A stretch of DNA of 64,000 bases from Lentimicrobiaceae bacterium. GTDB lineage: Bacteria; Bacteroidota; Bacteroidia; Bacteroidales; JALOCA01. Location: contig JALOCA010000014.1 of the NCBI GenBank assembly GCA_023227965.1, positions 6,798-70,797 on the forward strand, in the 5' to 3' direction. Shown piece after piece: positions 1-9,468 of the stretch. The position numbers and the translations under genes are program-made. Numbering within the stretch: position 1 is the stretch's first letter; each line of letters opens with the position of its first letter. Under the pieces are notes generated by a model. It made no database searches. It was not told the origin of the DNA and saw nothing but the letters and a program-made list of their open reading frames with translations.

Positions 1-22
1 GCACTTCTAAAATTATTTTTTA

Positions 23-958
23 GTGGAATATACTCTTGATAGAAATCAAATTCAGCAGTTTGGTTCACTCGAATTTTTAGCACGTCAGGTAGTGGAGGGT
101 TTTATTACCGGACTGCATAAAAGTCCGTTTCATGGTTTTTCTGTTGAATTTGCCGAACATAGACTGTACAATACTGGCGAATCTACCCGTAATATTGACT
201 GGAAACTTTACGGGCGTACCGAAAAATTATTTGTCAAACGGTTTGAAGAAGAAACGAACCTGCGTTGTCAGATTATCATTGATAATTCATCTTCAATGTA
301 TTTTCCGGTACGGGAAACACATACATCCGAACTTCCCGATAAAATTACTTTTTCCGTTTATGCTGCGGCTTCCCTGATGTATCTTTTGCAAAAACAACGT
401 GATGCTGTGGGTCTGAGCATTTTTTCAGGCACAATTGAAAAACATATCCATGCCCGTTCAAGCTCTGTTCATCATAAACATCTGTTTTCGGAACTGGAAA
501 AACTGTTGCCACCCTTACCACCGGAAAACAAAAAGCAAACCTTTGCTGTTGAAGCATTGCATTATATAGCCGAAATGATTCATAAACGCTCGTTGGTTGT
601 TATTTTTAGTGATATGATGGACAGCGGAGAGAATCAATCGGAATTATTTTCGGCTTTACAGCATTTAAGACATAATAAGCATGAGGTAATATTGTTCCAT
701 GTGATGGAAAAGCAAAAAGAACAAAATTTGGTATTTGAGAATCGTCCCCTGCGGTTTATTGATTTGGAAACCGGTGAAGAATTGAAACTCAATCCTGCCG
801 AAATAAAAAAACAGTATGTGCAGACAATGCAAAATTTTTCGCGTGAACTTTCCTATAAATGTGGTGCGTATGGAATTGACTACGTCGAAGCGAACATAAA
901 TCTCGGATATAAACAAATTTTGTTGCCATATCTAGTAAAAAGAGAAAAAATGCATTAA
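23..958 (+). CDS. DUF58 domain protein
   Basis: A 311-residue soluble protein of the DUF58 family, which is usually encoded beside MoxR-type AAA+ ATPases and carries a von Willebrand A-like fold. The family hallmark is visible at about residues 40-75: a GESTRNIDWKLYGRTEK stretch followed by an FVKRFEEET segment. A MIDAS-like DNSSSM sequence lies near residue 90 and VIFSDMMDSG near 195, as in VWA folds. There is no signal peptide or membrane segment. The start is a GTG 13 bases after an in-frame stop, so the gene is complete. A MoxR partner, if present, lies left of the window. The next gene starts 3 bases after its stop, suggesting co-transcription. The exact function is unknown; the family is linked to envelope or stress biology and metallo-chaperone roles. 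Confidence 0.88.
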   Translation: MEYTLDRNQIQQFGSLEFLARQVVEGFITGLHKSPFHGFSVEFAEHRLYNTGESTRNIDWKLYGRTEKLFVKRFEEETNLRCQIIIDNSSSMYFPVRETHTSELPDKITFSVYAAASLMYLLQKQRDAVGLSIFSGTIEKHIHARSSSVHHKHLFSELEKLLPPLPPENKKQTFAVEALHYIAEMIHKRSLVVIFSDMMDSGENQSELFSALQHLRHNKHEVILFHVMEKQKEQNLVFENRPLRFIDLETGEELKLNPAEIKKQYVQTMQNFSRELSYKCGAYGIDYVEANINLGYKQILLPYLVKREKMH

Positions 959-961
959 TGT

Positions 962-1951
962 ATGAAGAGGATAATTTATTTAGTTCTTATTGTTTTTTTG
1001 GCTTCAATCATAAAAACTTCTTATACACAGCATCCCGGAAAAAATAAAACGGAAGAAGCTAGTTTACAGGAAGCAATTAAGGAATTGCCACATTACTATC
1101 ATTTTATTAAAACCATGAAGGAAAATGGTTATGTATTTTGGGACTTTAAAACCTATTGGGCGGCAGACAAAACAAAACTACCTCTGAAGCTTATAGTTAT
1201 AAGGCACGATGTGCATGAACGTGATGTAAAATATGCTTATTACAGTTATTTTATTGAAGAAAACCTTATAGGAAAAAATACGGCAACTTATTTTGTTATG
1301 CTCGATGCACCCGATGAAAAAAGTGACAGCTCTATTCAGCACAGATATCTGCAACTAATCCATTTTTTGAAAGAAAAAAAAGAAGATGTGCAACCGCATA
1401 TTTCCCCCCTCGATCTGTATGTGCATGCATATTCTCCCAAATGGGCTGAGCAATACACGGGCGATTTGCAGAATGAAGCAATTAACAATTATATGATTGA
1501 TTACAGAGGCAACAATATCAAAATAATTGTAAAAAAGAAAGATGTTTTTAATCTCTCTTTCATTAACCGCCGGATGTCTGCACTTTTAACGGCTTACAAC
1601 GATGAATGGTTCAGAAAAACCGGGCTGAAAGCAGAATACTATGCCGCCCACGGAAGTAAAATACCCATTAACCTTACCCTTATCAACAATCAGCATTTGC
1701 TCGACCAACGTGATTTGCTTAAAAAGGGAATCTATAAATTTGATACTTATAACTCACAGATAAGTAAATATTTAAATTATCTTAGTGATAATTCAGGACC
1801 AGGATGGATTGAATATCCCCAGCAAATTTTACCAGGCAGATACCAATTTCTGATGCATCCGGCTGTATGGAATGATGTTTCGCTGGTAAGGACGCCCGAC
1901 ATCAAGGAAGATGAACTGTTTTTTGAACCACATCATGACGGTTTGTACTAA
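962..1951 (+). CDS. Secreted polysaccharide deacetylase-like protein
   Basis: A 329-residue protein with an N-terminal signal peptide (charged MKR, hydrophobic residues 4-19, likely cut near residue 23). An IRHDVHERD motif near residue 80, followed by ATYFVM near residue 112, resembles the first motif (RHDVD...TYFV) of NodB-type deacetylases. PHISPLDL and AAHGSK could correspond to later motifs. The second aspartate of the usual motif is replaced by His, so metal binding and activity are uncertain. It starts 3 bases after the DUF58 stop and is probably co-transcribed with it. The fold is inferred from short motifs only; the alternative is an uncharacterised secreted protein. Confidence 0.6.
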   Translation: MKRIIYLVLIVFLASIIKTSYTQHPGKNKTEEASLQEAIKELPHYYHFIKTMKENGYVFWDFKTYWAADKTKLPLKLIVIRHDVHERDVKYAYYSYFIEENLIGKNTATYFVMLDAPDEKSDSSIQHRYLQLIHFLKEKKEDVQPHISPLDLYVHAYSPKWAEQYTGDLQNEAINNYMIDYRGNNIKIIVKKKDVFNLSFINRRMSALLTAYNDEWFRKTGLKAEYYAAHGSKIPINLTLINNQHLLDQRDLLKKGIYKFDTYNSQISKYLNYLSDNSGPGWIEYPQQILPGRYQFLMHPAVWNDVSLVRTPDIKEDELFFEPHHDGLY

Positions 1952-2016
1952 AACCATTTTATTTATAAAAAAAGAAGGTATTGCTATTATCGTTTGAACA
2001 GCAACTTCCAATTTTG

Positions 2017-2024
2017 TAATTTTG
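2017..2024 (+). promoter_or_regulatory. Bacteroidota-type -7 element for the YchF gene
   Basis: TAATTTTG matches the TAnnTTTG -7 consensus of the phylum. A TTTG at 1992-1995 lies 21 bases upstream, near the usual distance of the -33 element. The start codon follows 20 bases downstream. Confidence 0.45.
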
Positions 2025-2043
2025 CCAGGTAAAAAATATATTC

Positions 2044-3141
2044 ATGAGTCTTTCGTGTGGAATTGTGGGCTTGGCAAATACCGGCAAAACAACTTTATTT
2101 AATTGCATTTCAAATACAAAAGCACAAACTTCGGCTTTTGCATTTAGTTCGTCAAAATCTAATATCGGAATCGTAAACGTGCCCGACAGCCGATTGTTTG
2201 CTATTGATGCATTGATTCATTCAGCAAAAATTGTTCCTACAACCGTTGAAATTGTTGACATTCCTGGTTTGGCAAAGGGGTCGAGCAGGGGAGAAGGCGT
2301 AGGGAACAAATTCCTGGGCGACATACGGAATGTAGATGCCATCATCCATGTACTGCGGTGTTTTGAAGACCCTAACCTGCCGCATATCGAAGGCTCCGTT
2401 GATCCTGTCCGTGATAAGGAACTGCTCGATTTTGAATTGCAGGTGAAAGACCTCGAATCGGTTGAGAAAAAGATAGCACGTTACGAAAAGCTTGTAAAAG
2501 CAGGCGATAAAGAGGCAAAGCATGTTCTCGAAGTTTTAACTATTTATAAAAACCACTTCGAGAATATGCAACCAGCCCGGACAGCACCAGTATCTGCCGA
2601 AGACCGTAAACATGTTGCCGACCTGTTTTTACTTACCGACAAACCCGTTTTGTATGTTTGTAATGTGGATGAAGCATCTGCAGTTTCGGGAAATCGTTTT
2701 ACTGAAAATGTTATTGCTGTGTTTGATGAAGAAAATGCCGACATCCTCATAATTGCTGCCGGAATGGAAGCGGAAATTGCCGAACTGGACGACGAAAACG
2801 ACAGGCTTGATTTTCTGCACGAAGTGGGATTAACCGAGCCCGGGGTGAATAAACTGGTACGTTCGGCTTATCATTTGCTGAACCTGCAAACCTTTTTTAC
2901 TGCCGGACCCAAAGAGGTGCGTGCATGGACAATAAAAAAAGGGATGACGGCTCCGCAGGCGTCGGGGGTTATACACAGCGACCTTGAAAGGGGTTTTATC
3001 AGGGCGGAAGTGATGAAATACAACGATTTTATTACCCTGAAATCGGAACATGCCTGCAGGGAAGCCGGCAAGCTATACGTGGAAGGGAAAAACTATGTAG
3101 TGGAGGATGGTGACATTCTCCATATACGGTTTAATGTCTGA
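2044..3141 (+). CDS. ychF: YchF/OLA1-family ATPase, divergent
   Basis: A 365-residue protein of the Obg-related YchF/OLA1 family, which binds ATP rather than GTP and associates with ribosomes. The P-loop GLANTGKTT is at residues 9-17, the G3 motif DIPGL at 72-76 and the altered G4 motif NVDE at 207-210, typical of YchF. A helical insertion lies at about 120-180 and a C-terminal TGS domain at about 280-365. The segment after the P-loop that usually reads like FPF-TIEPN is replaced by an FAFSSSKSN sequence, and the P-loop has Thr where Ser is usual. It may therefore be a diverged paralogue. It is monocistronic with its own promoter. Confidence 0.9.
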   Translation: MSLSCGIVGLANTGKTTLFNCISNTKAQTSAFAFSSSKSNIGIVNVPDSRLFAIDALIHSAKIVPTTVEIVDIPGLAKGSSRGEGVGNKFLGDIRNVDAIIHVLRCFEDPNLPHIEGSVDPVRDKELLDFELQVKDLESVEKKIARYEKLVKAGDKEAKHVLEVLTIYKNHFENMQPARTAPVSAEDRKHVADLFLLTDKPVLYVCNVDEASAVSGNRFTENVIAVFDEENADILIIAAGMEAEIAELDDENDRLDFLHEVGLTEPGVNKLVRSAYHLLNLQTFFTAGPKEVRAWTIKKGMTAPQASGVIHSDLERGFIRAEVMKYNDFITLKSEHACREAGKLYVEGKNYVVEDGDILHIRFNV

Positions 3142-3406
3142 TGTGGACAAATGCTATCCCTTGTAGCGGTCGCCCGGCTTAACCGGGAAAACACATCCCA
3201 ATTCAGTCTCAGCTAAAGTATTGCCTATTATTATCGCTTTAAGCAATTAGCGTTTGTGCAAAGACATGTTCGTTTTCGTACGTAGTTTTTATTCTCTTCG
3301 AACATTATTTTATCAGCTAATTAATGAACTGTTTATAAAATTCATTAATACAGTAATTTGTATTTTTGGTACGATTAATACTTTTCTGGATTGAAATGGT
3401 AAGATT

Positions 3407-4360
3407 ATGTTCAGAAATTATTTTAAAATAGCCCTGCGCAACATTCTTAGGCAAAGAATTTATTCTATCATAAATGTGATTGGATTAGCTACCGGATTGC
3501 CTATTTTTATCCTGATCATGCTGTTTATAAACGACCAGCGGCAATACGATAAGTTCAATAAAAATTACAATCAGATTTACCGTCTCGATTATTCGGATTG
3601 GAGCCTTTTGGGTACGGCTTACGTGGATGATATTCTCCGGGATTTTCCGCAAGTGCAAAAGGAGCACGGACTGCTTTCAATAATCCTGTGATTAAATACA
3701 ACGATAAACGCATACGGGTGAATGATTTCCTTTTTGCTGATTCGTCTGTTTTCGACATTTTTTCTTTTTCGTTTATCCTTGGTAATCCTAAAACAGCGCT
3801 AACCGACTCTTTTACCATCGTCATCACCGAAAGTACCGCGCAGTTGTTTTTCGGAAACGAAAATCCTATAGGTAAAATGTTGCGTTACAACGATCAGTAT
3901 AATTTCCGGGTAACCGGCGTGATAAAAGATGTTAATCATTTTCACCTTTCGGTCAATGCGTTGGCATCTTTTACCAGTTTGCCGATCGTATATAATAACA
4001 AAGATTTTTTAAAAGTCCGTGGCAATTGGAACTATCCGACATATTTTCTTATTCCCGGCAAGTTTGATATCAAAGCATTTGATCGTAAAATCAATTCGTA
4101 TTATAAAACCCAGGATGATTGGAAAAACGATGAGCCTCAATTTCACCAAGTTAGTATTGATTGCTACAGTTATTGCCTGGCCTGTGGCGTGGTTTTCCAT
4201 GGATAAATGGTTGCAGGGTTTTGCTTTCCGCATACAAATATCCATGTGGGCTTTCATCGCCGCTTTTTTGATTGCATGGTTTATTGCTCTTTTCACGGTG
4301 AGCTACCATGCCCTGAAAGTGGCAAATACCAATCCGGCTGAAGCGCTTAAGTATGAGTAA
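3407..4360 (+). pseudogene. Decayed FtsX/MacB-type ABC transporter permease
   Basis: The remains of an approximately 800-residue permease of the FtsX/MacB kind that is abundant in this phylum. The first frame (3407-3691) gives the amino-terminal start MFRNYFKIALRNILRQR and the first membrane helix. The reading then shifts near 3660 into another frame (to about 4150) carrying the MacB-PCD periplasmic part, with a TESTAQLFFG motif. Near 4150 it jumps back to the first frame, and the rest (about 4152-4360) encodes only the final two membrane helices and the typical ending PAEALKYE. More than half of the family length is missing, so a large internal deletion and at least one frameshift have inactivated it. 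Confidence 0.85.
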
Positions 4361-4428
4361 ATGTTTTACTTCCGACTCGAGATTAATCATAATTGGTTAA
4401 ATATCCGGCAATATGGATATAGCCGGGT

Positions 4429-6813
4429 TTATGGCGTGTCGAGAGAAAAATGGAAGGTTGTTCCTGCACCCTGCCGACTGCTTACCCAAAGGGTGTTGTT
4501 GTGTTTTTCGATAAATTCTTTGCACAGGATAAGCCCCAGTCCGCTTCCTTTTTCGTTGGCAGTACCTTCGGTACGTGCCTTACGGGCAATATTGAACAGG
4601 TCGTTTACAGTTTCTTCATCCATCCCAATTCCATTATCTTTCACACGAATTTCTACTTTATTGTTTCCGGTATTTTGACATTCAAGAATTATTTCCGATT
4701 TGGGGTACGAAAACTTGATGGCATTCGATACCAGATTGCGAATTATGGTTTGCAGCATACGTTCGTCGGCAAGAACAATTGTTCCAGACTGAATAAGAGA
4801 AACTAATTTGATATTTTTTGGGGTAGTCTGTACATCCAGCAAAACAAAGGCTTCTCTTACTAAGATAGCAATATCTAAGCTGACGGGATTATACACAATA
4901 TTTCCGCGTTGTATATTTGCCCATTCGAGTAAATTTAGCAGTAATTTATACGTGTTGTCAGCCGTATCCCTGATGCTTTTCAGGAAAGTTTTCATTTCAT
5001 CCGGATCGGTTTCTTCGAAATCTTCATATAGCAAATCAGCCAGTCCTTTAATGGATTGGAATGGGCTTCGCAGGTCGTGGGCAATTATTGAAAAGAATTT
5101 ATCCTTGGTGGCGTTGGCTTCCTGTAATTCTTTGGAATATTTTTTAATTTGTTCTTCCTGCTTTTTACGGATGGTAATATCCCTGAAAATACCGAATGTC
5201 CCGATAAATTGTTTGTTGTTGTCGTATTGCGGAGTGGCTGTTACCAAAATGACTTTTTCTTCGCCAAGCTCGCTTTTAATTTTTAATTCGTAGCTGTCTT
5301 TTCCGCCGACAGATCTGTGGTTGGTTTGCGATTTAACAAATGATATTTGTTCTTTATCAATAAAGTCTAAAATGCTTCTGCCGATTAACTTCCCCTTTTC
5401 TACGTCAAAAATTGCTTCAGCCATGGGATTAGTAAAAACAAATATTTCGTTTGTGTTTACTATTCCTACTCCTTCACCCATTGATACAATCAGGGTTTTA
5501 TACTGTTCTTCGCTTTTTTTGAGGGCAATTTCGGAAAACCTGCGCTGGAAGGCTATTGCACATTGGTTTGTAAAGGCTTCTATTGTTTTAACTGGAAGAA
5601 TTTCATCTTTTTTTACAACAAGTGTTAAATTGCCGTACAATTCGTTATGCCATGCAATTCCAACACGATATACATCGGTTACCTCGACGACTCTGTTCAA
5701 AATCCTTATTACTTTGTCGGGTAAATGAAAGAATGTAGTATTTTGGATGTTACTTTCCAACTTAAAAACCTTTGCGGTTAATAAATGGGCATACGCTTTG
5801 GGGTGAGCATTAAGGTCAACGGTAAAATCCGGAAGGTAATTTTTTATAAGATCAAAATATTCCTGTACTTTGGGAGTACCTGTAGTGTACACTTCATTAG
5901 TTAATATACCGGTTTTTGCATCGAATGAGTTGGCTGCAATAAAATAATTGGGAAATAAAAGGCTTATCCGGTTACAAATGTAGGAATAGATATTATCGGT
6001 ACTGCTCATGGCAACAAAACCTGTAGCTGATTCGGAGAGAAATTCAATGTTTCGGTATTGTTGTTTTACTTTTTCTTCGATGGCTTTTCGTCGGCTTATA
6101 TCGTGCATGGTTCCTTCGGTACCTATGATATTATTCTCGCTGTCTTTGATCCAATGCGAGTTTAAGGATACCCAAATTACGGAATTATCTTTGCGCTTAA
6201 ACTGTATTTCATATTCTATCAACATTTCTTTTTTTTGAAGAAGGTTAATATATATGTCTCTGTCTTCAGGGTTGTAATAAAACTGCGAAACCGGTGTTCC
6301 TATGAGTTCTTCCCGTGAGTAACCTGCAAAAAGGGTAACAGACGGGCTGATTTCGGTTATGATATTTTCCATATCAACCTGGAAAAAGACGATTAGCAGA
6401 TTATTAAATATTTTTTCAAACTTTTCCTGGCTCTGCATTATCTCTTCCTCCATTTTCTTACGGAGCGTAATCTCACGAATAATAATAATATGCCCTGTAA
6501 ATTGCGCGGAGTCATTAAAAATAGGATGGCAACTTATTTCAGAGATGAACTCGCTACCATCCTTTTTTATCAGAAAAAACTCAATTGTTGTAGAGCATGT
6601 TTCTGTGTTGGCAATATTAAATTTCTCGGCAAAATAGTTTTTATGCGAATCTACAACGAAGCTGAGCAGGTATTTACCAACTATTTCTTCTTTATTGGTA
6701 TAATCAAATAACTGAACGGTTTTTGAGTTACATTCGGTTATTTTGCCTTCAGCATTTATAATAAGCATGGCTTCGGGCGAAATATGAAAAATTTCTTCGT
6801 AATTCATCAGCAT
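4429..6813 (-). CDS. Multi-PAS sensor histidine kinase
   Basis: A 794-residue cytoplasmic sensor kinase without membrane segments. Reading from the amino end: PAS at about 5-120, a second PAS with PAC motif at about 135-250, a GAF-like region at about 265-425, a third PAS at about 435-555, and a short coiled coil. The HisKA domain has the H-box FFSIIAHDLRSPF near residue 570, and the HATPase domain has an N-box NLVSNAIKFS, G1 DNGIGMD and G2 GSGLGL. All key residues for autophosphorylation appear intact. No response regulator is adjacent, so it is an orphan kinase. The ligand is unknown; the cytosolic PAS arrangement suggests an internal redox or small-molecule signal. Confidence 0.9.
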   Translation of the reverse strand: MLMNYEEIFHISPEAMLIINAEGKITECNSKTVQLFDYTNKEEIVGKYLLSFVVDSHKNYFAEKFNIANTETCSTTIEFFLIKKDGSEFISEISCHPIFNDSAQFTGHIIIIREITLRKKMEEEIMQSQEKFEKIFNNLLIVFFQVDMENIITEISPSVTLFAGYSREELIGTPVSQFYYNPEDRDIYINLLQKKEMLIEYEIQFKRKDNSVIWVSLNSHWIKDSENNIIGTEGTMHDISRRKAIEEKVKQQYRNIEFLSESATGFVAMSSTDNIYSYICNRISLLFPNYFIAANSFDAKTGILTNEVYTTGTPKVQEYFDLIKNYLPDFTVDLNAHPKAYAHLLTAKVFKLESNIQNTTFFHLPDKVIRILNRVVEVTDVYRVGIAWHNELYGNLTLVVKKDEILPVKTIEAFTNQCAIAFQRRFSEIALKKSEEQYKTLIVSMGEGVGIVNTNEIFVFTNPMAEAIFDVEKGKLIGRSILDFIDKEQISFVKSQTNHRSVGGKDSYELKIKSELGEEKVILVTATPQYDNNKQFIGTFGIFRDITIRKKQEEQIKKYSKELQEANATKDKFFSIIAHDLRSPFQSIKGLADLLYEDFEETDPDEMKTFLKSIRDTADNTYKLLLNLLEWANIQRGNIVYNPVSLDIAILVREAFVLLDVQTTPKNIKLVSLIQSGTIVLADERMLQTIIRNLVSNAIKFSYPKSEIILECQNTGNNKVEIRVKDNGIGMDEETVNDLFNIARKARTEGTANEKGSGLGLILCKEFIEKHNNTLWVSSRQGAGTTFHFSLDTP

Positions 6814-6904
6814 ATAATTTTATTTACTAATGGCCAGATACCCGGGAAAGAAGAGGATACTTTGCCTTTTTAGGCAGGGCTGAACCAAGGTATAAAGATA
6901 CAAA

Positions 6905-6933
6905 AAAATACCTGAAAGTTCTTCAGGTATTTT
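6905..6933 (-). terminator. Rho-independent terminator after the aminotransferase gene
   Basis: A 12-base inverted repeat (AAAATACCTGAA / TTCAGGTATTTT) with a 5-base loop, 6 bases after the aminotransferase stop and followed on the minus strand by a T run. Confidence 0.8.
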
Positions 6934-6938
6934 TCTTA

Positions 6939-8261
6939 TTAATTGATGGGATGATGTTCCTTGAATTTTTTCAAACGAAATTCCAGGTCGGGAAATTGGT
7001 TACGCTGTACCAGGGAAACACAGGCGCGAAGTCCTTCAGTATGTTCGCTTCCGGTAATGGCAAGCGAAATGGCGCTGATGCCATAATAAAGCAATTCTTC
7101 AATCAGTTGCGCTCCGGTCATTCCGGGATAGGAAATGGTAAAATAGAAACCATCGGCAATGGGGTATCCATTATCTTTGTCGTACACAATGGTGAACCCG
7201 TTATCGGTGAATAATTGTTTCATGATATGGGCTTTTTCGCCGTATTCTTTAACACTGTCAACAAAATTTAACTTCCCGTCGTTGGCGGCTTTAAACATGG
7301 CGGCGAGCGCATATTGCGGCGAATGGGAAGTGCCAGAACTTAATGCATATACAGTACCATATATCATGGCTTTTCCGAAGACGTCGAACGAATAATATTG
7401 CAATAACTTGGGAAAACGGGAGTGAAATAAATGGTCGGAAATTGCCATAATGCCGATACGCTGTCCGGCATAACTAAATGCTTTGGAACTGGAAATAAAA
7501 AGTATGTAGTTGTCTGTGTAATTAGCTACCGAAGGCTGGTAAGGCGGTTGTCCGGGATGTGAATAATCTTTCCGGAAATCCATCGCAAAGTAAGCAAGGT
7601 CTTCCAGTACAACGATGTTGTATTTTGTTGCCAGTTCACCAATGGTGCGCAATTCTTCGTCGGTAAAACAAATCCAGGAGGGATTATTGGGGTTGGAGTA
7701 CAGCATGGAATGGATATTCCCTTTGCAAAAATACGATTCCAGTTTTTCGCGCAGTTTTTTGCCCCTGTAATTATACACGTCGAAGCTTTCATATTTAAGA
7801 CCTAATACATGGTGCTGCTGTTTGTGTACGGGAAAACCGGGGTCAATGAACAGGGTAGTATCTCTGCCCTCATGTATCCGTGAAAGGGTAAGAAAGGAAG
7901 CAAATCCTGCCTGCATGGAGCCTACCGTGGGGATGCAACCTTCGGGACTAACATTGATGTTAATAAACATTTTAATAAACAGCGAAGCCTCTTCTTTCAA
8001 TTCGGGTATGCCTTCAATGTCGGGGTAGATGGCGGCAATTCCTGTTTTTAGGGCTTTTATTTCTGCATCAATGCCTATTTGCGATGGCGGAAGCCCCGGA
8101 ACTCCCATTTCCATTCGCACAAAACGTTCTCCAGTTTCGTTTTCGATACAATTGATGAGCTTTTTAATTTCACGGATGGAAGCTTTTTCTACTTTACCAT
8201 TCAAATTTAATTCTTTGATTATACGGCTGACAGCCTCGTAATTTATGGGTGTATCTTTCAT
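6939..8261 (-). CDS. Class I/II PLP-dependent aminotransferase
   Basis: A 440-residue fold-type-I aminotransferase. The conserved YSNPNNPS motif is near residue 195. An aromatic-rich segment VVLEDLAYFAMDFR near 225 contains the Asp that contacts the PLP pyridine nitrogen. SSSKAFSYAGQRIG near 265 carries the Schiff-base lysine. The expected carboxylate-binding arginine near the C terminus appears within GLRACVSL. Family members transfer amino groups between amino acids and 2-oxo acids; the substrate cannot be told from the sequence. It is monocistronic with a strong terminator. Confidence 0.85.
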   Translation of the reverse strand: MKDTPINYEAVSRIIKELNLNGKVEKASIREIKKLINCIENETGERFVRMEMGVPGLPPSQIGIDAEIKALKTGIAAIYPDIEGIPELKEEASLFIKMFININVSPEGCIPTVGSMQAGFASFLTLSRIHEGRDTTLFIDPGFPVHKQQHHVLGLKYESFDVYNYRGKKLREKLESYFCKGNIHSMLYSNPNNPSWICFTDEELRTIGELATKYNIVVLEDLAYFAMDFRKDYSHPGQPPYQPSVANYTDNYILFISSSKAFSYAGQRIGIMAISDHLFHSRFPKLLQYYSFDVFGKAMIYGTVYALSSGTSHSPQYALAAMFKAANDGKLNFVDSVKEYGEKAHIMKQLFTDNGFTIVYDKDNGYPIADGFYFTISYPGMTGAQLIEELLYYGISAISLAITGSEHTEGLRACVSLVQRNQFPDLEFRLKKFKEHHPIN

Positions 8262-8356
8262 TTTATAATATATAAATCATTAAAAATCCATCAGTTTCTG
8301 TAACAAAACTTCATGGGTCAAACTTATTAGAATTATTTTGAAATAACAAAAAATAT

Positions 8357-9220
8357 TTAACGGCAGCCGTTGTGTGCCTGAACAATGTGCAATACCTGGG
8401 TGGGATTGGGTTTGTGATGACGGGTCAAAAAGCTATAAGCGCCATAGACGAGAGCTGTTCCGCCTCCCACTGTAAGGAAAATCTGTTTATCAAAATTATT
8501 TGCAACTATGATGGCAATGGCAGTAACAAAAATTGCAGGAAGGGCTATCCGTTCAATTTTTTTATGATACCTGTTGGTTCTGAATTTCATTGCCATATCG
8601 TAAGCCTTCGGACAATCTTTAAGATATTTGGTGGCAAATTCCTGAAAATTAGTGATGCGAACCAATTGAAAAGTATCCGGCGCAACGGTAACAAAATAAT
8701 GATAATCGTTGCGATAACGATGTCGGCTTTCGTCTTCTGTAATCATGGTATTACGGTAGCCCAAATTTTTGGGATCGGAGGTAATAAATTCCACATCTTC
8801 GTAAATATGCGGGAGATTACGACAAAAGTAAAAGCTCATTTTGCCGTTATTTACTTTTTCGGCAAATACATAGTTGTTTTCATCAATCTTTACCGAACGG
8901 TAATATTTCCCATCTTGCGAAAAACCGAAAATACGACTTGCCGGGTAAATACGTTCGGTTTCATATTCTGCAAGAAACTGATCAGTGAAGTTTTTCCGAT
9001 AAAGTGCATAACGGATCAGATTGTCGTCGGGCGAAAGATAAATAGTCGTTTTGACGTAATCTTCAAATAAGGGGTTGGTGAGATCGGGAGCAACAACCAC
9101 CTTGGTAGTATCTTTTGCAGGGGTGTTACCTTCATTTTTATCATAAATCTCCACTACCTGCGCCTTGCCGAATAGAGACACCAGTAACAACAAAAAGAAA
9201 ATAAAAAGCTTACTTTTCAT
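8357..9220 (-). CDS. Hypothetical exported/membrane protein
   Basis: A 287-residue protein that I do not recognise. The start at 9220 is chosen because it gives a clean signal peptide (MKSK followed by a Phe/Leu-rich core ending GKAQ); upstream in-frame ATGs would add 31 unlikely residues. The mature part is mixed polar sequence, followed by one or two hydrophobic segments at about residues 225-262, and ends in a basic His-rich tail. It is probably anchored in the envelope. The gene lies alone between the aminotransferase and beta-mannosidase genes. Confidence 0.6.
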   Translation of the reverse strand: MKSKLFIFFLLLLVSLFGKAQVVEIYDKNEGNTPAKDTTKVVVAPDLTNPLFEDYVKTTIYLSPDDNLIRYALYRKNFTDQFLAEYETERIYPASRIFGFSQDGKYYRSVKIDENNYVFAEKVNNGKMSFYFCRNLPHIYEDVEFITSDPKNLGYRNTMITEDESRHRYRNDYHYFVTVAPDTFQLVRITNFQEFATKYLKDCPKAYDMAMKFRTNRYHKKIERIALPAIFVTAIAIIVANNFDKQIFLTVGGGTALVYGAYSFLTRHHKPNPTQVLHIVQAHNGCR

Positions 9221-9468
9221 CCGAAAATAATTTGTTATTAATATGCCGGATGGAGCTCGCATGTTATTATTTTCATGCAGGTTTGTGTTTTTATATAAAC
9301 ATGCTCGGTTCATAAAAATTTAATTTGTTTAGCAAATATCTCATTCTTCTTTTCTTCTATTAAAAACCTTTGAGACCTTTGTGAAAACCGCTACTGTGCT
9401 TTGTGGTTAAATTTTAAAATATTGAAACACAAAGTTCGCAAAGAATAAAAATTCAGCACCTTTATTTT

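Noticed and set aside
3171..3190. Hairpin CCCGG/CCGGG after the YchF gene
   Set aside because: Only five base pairs and no T-tract; too weak to call a terminator.
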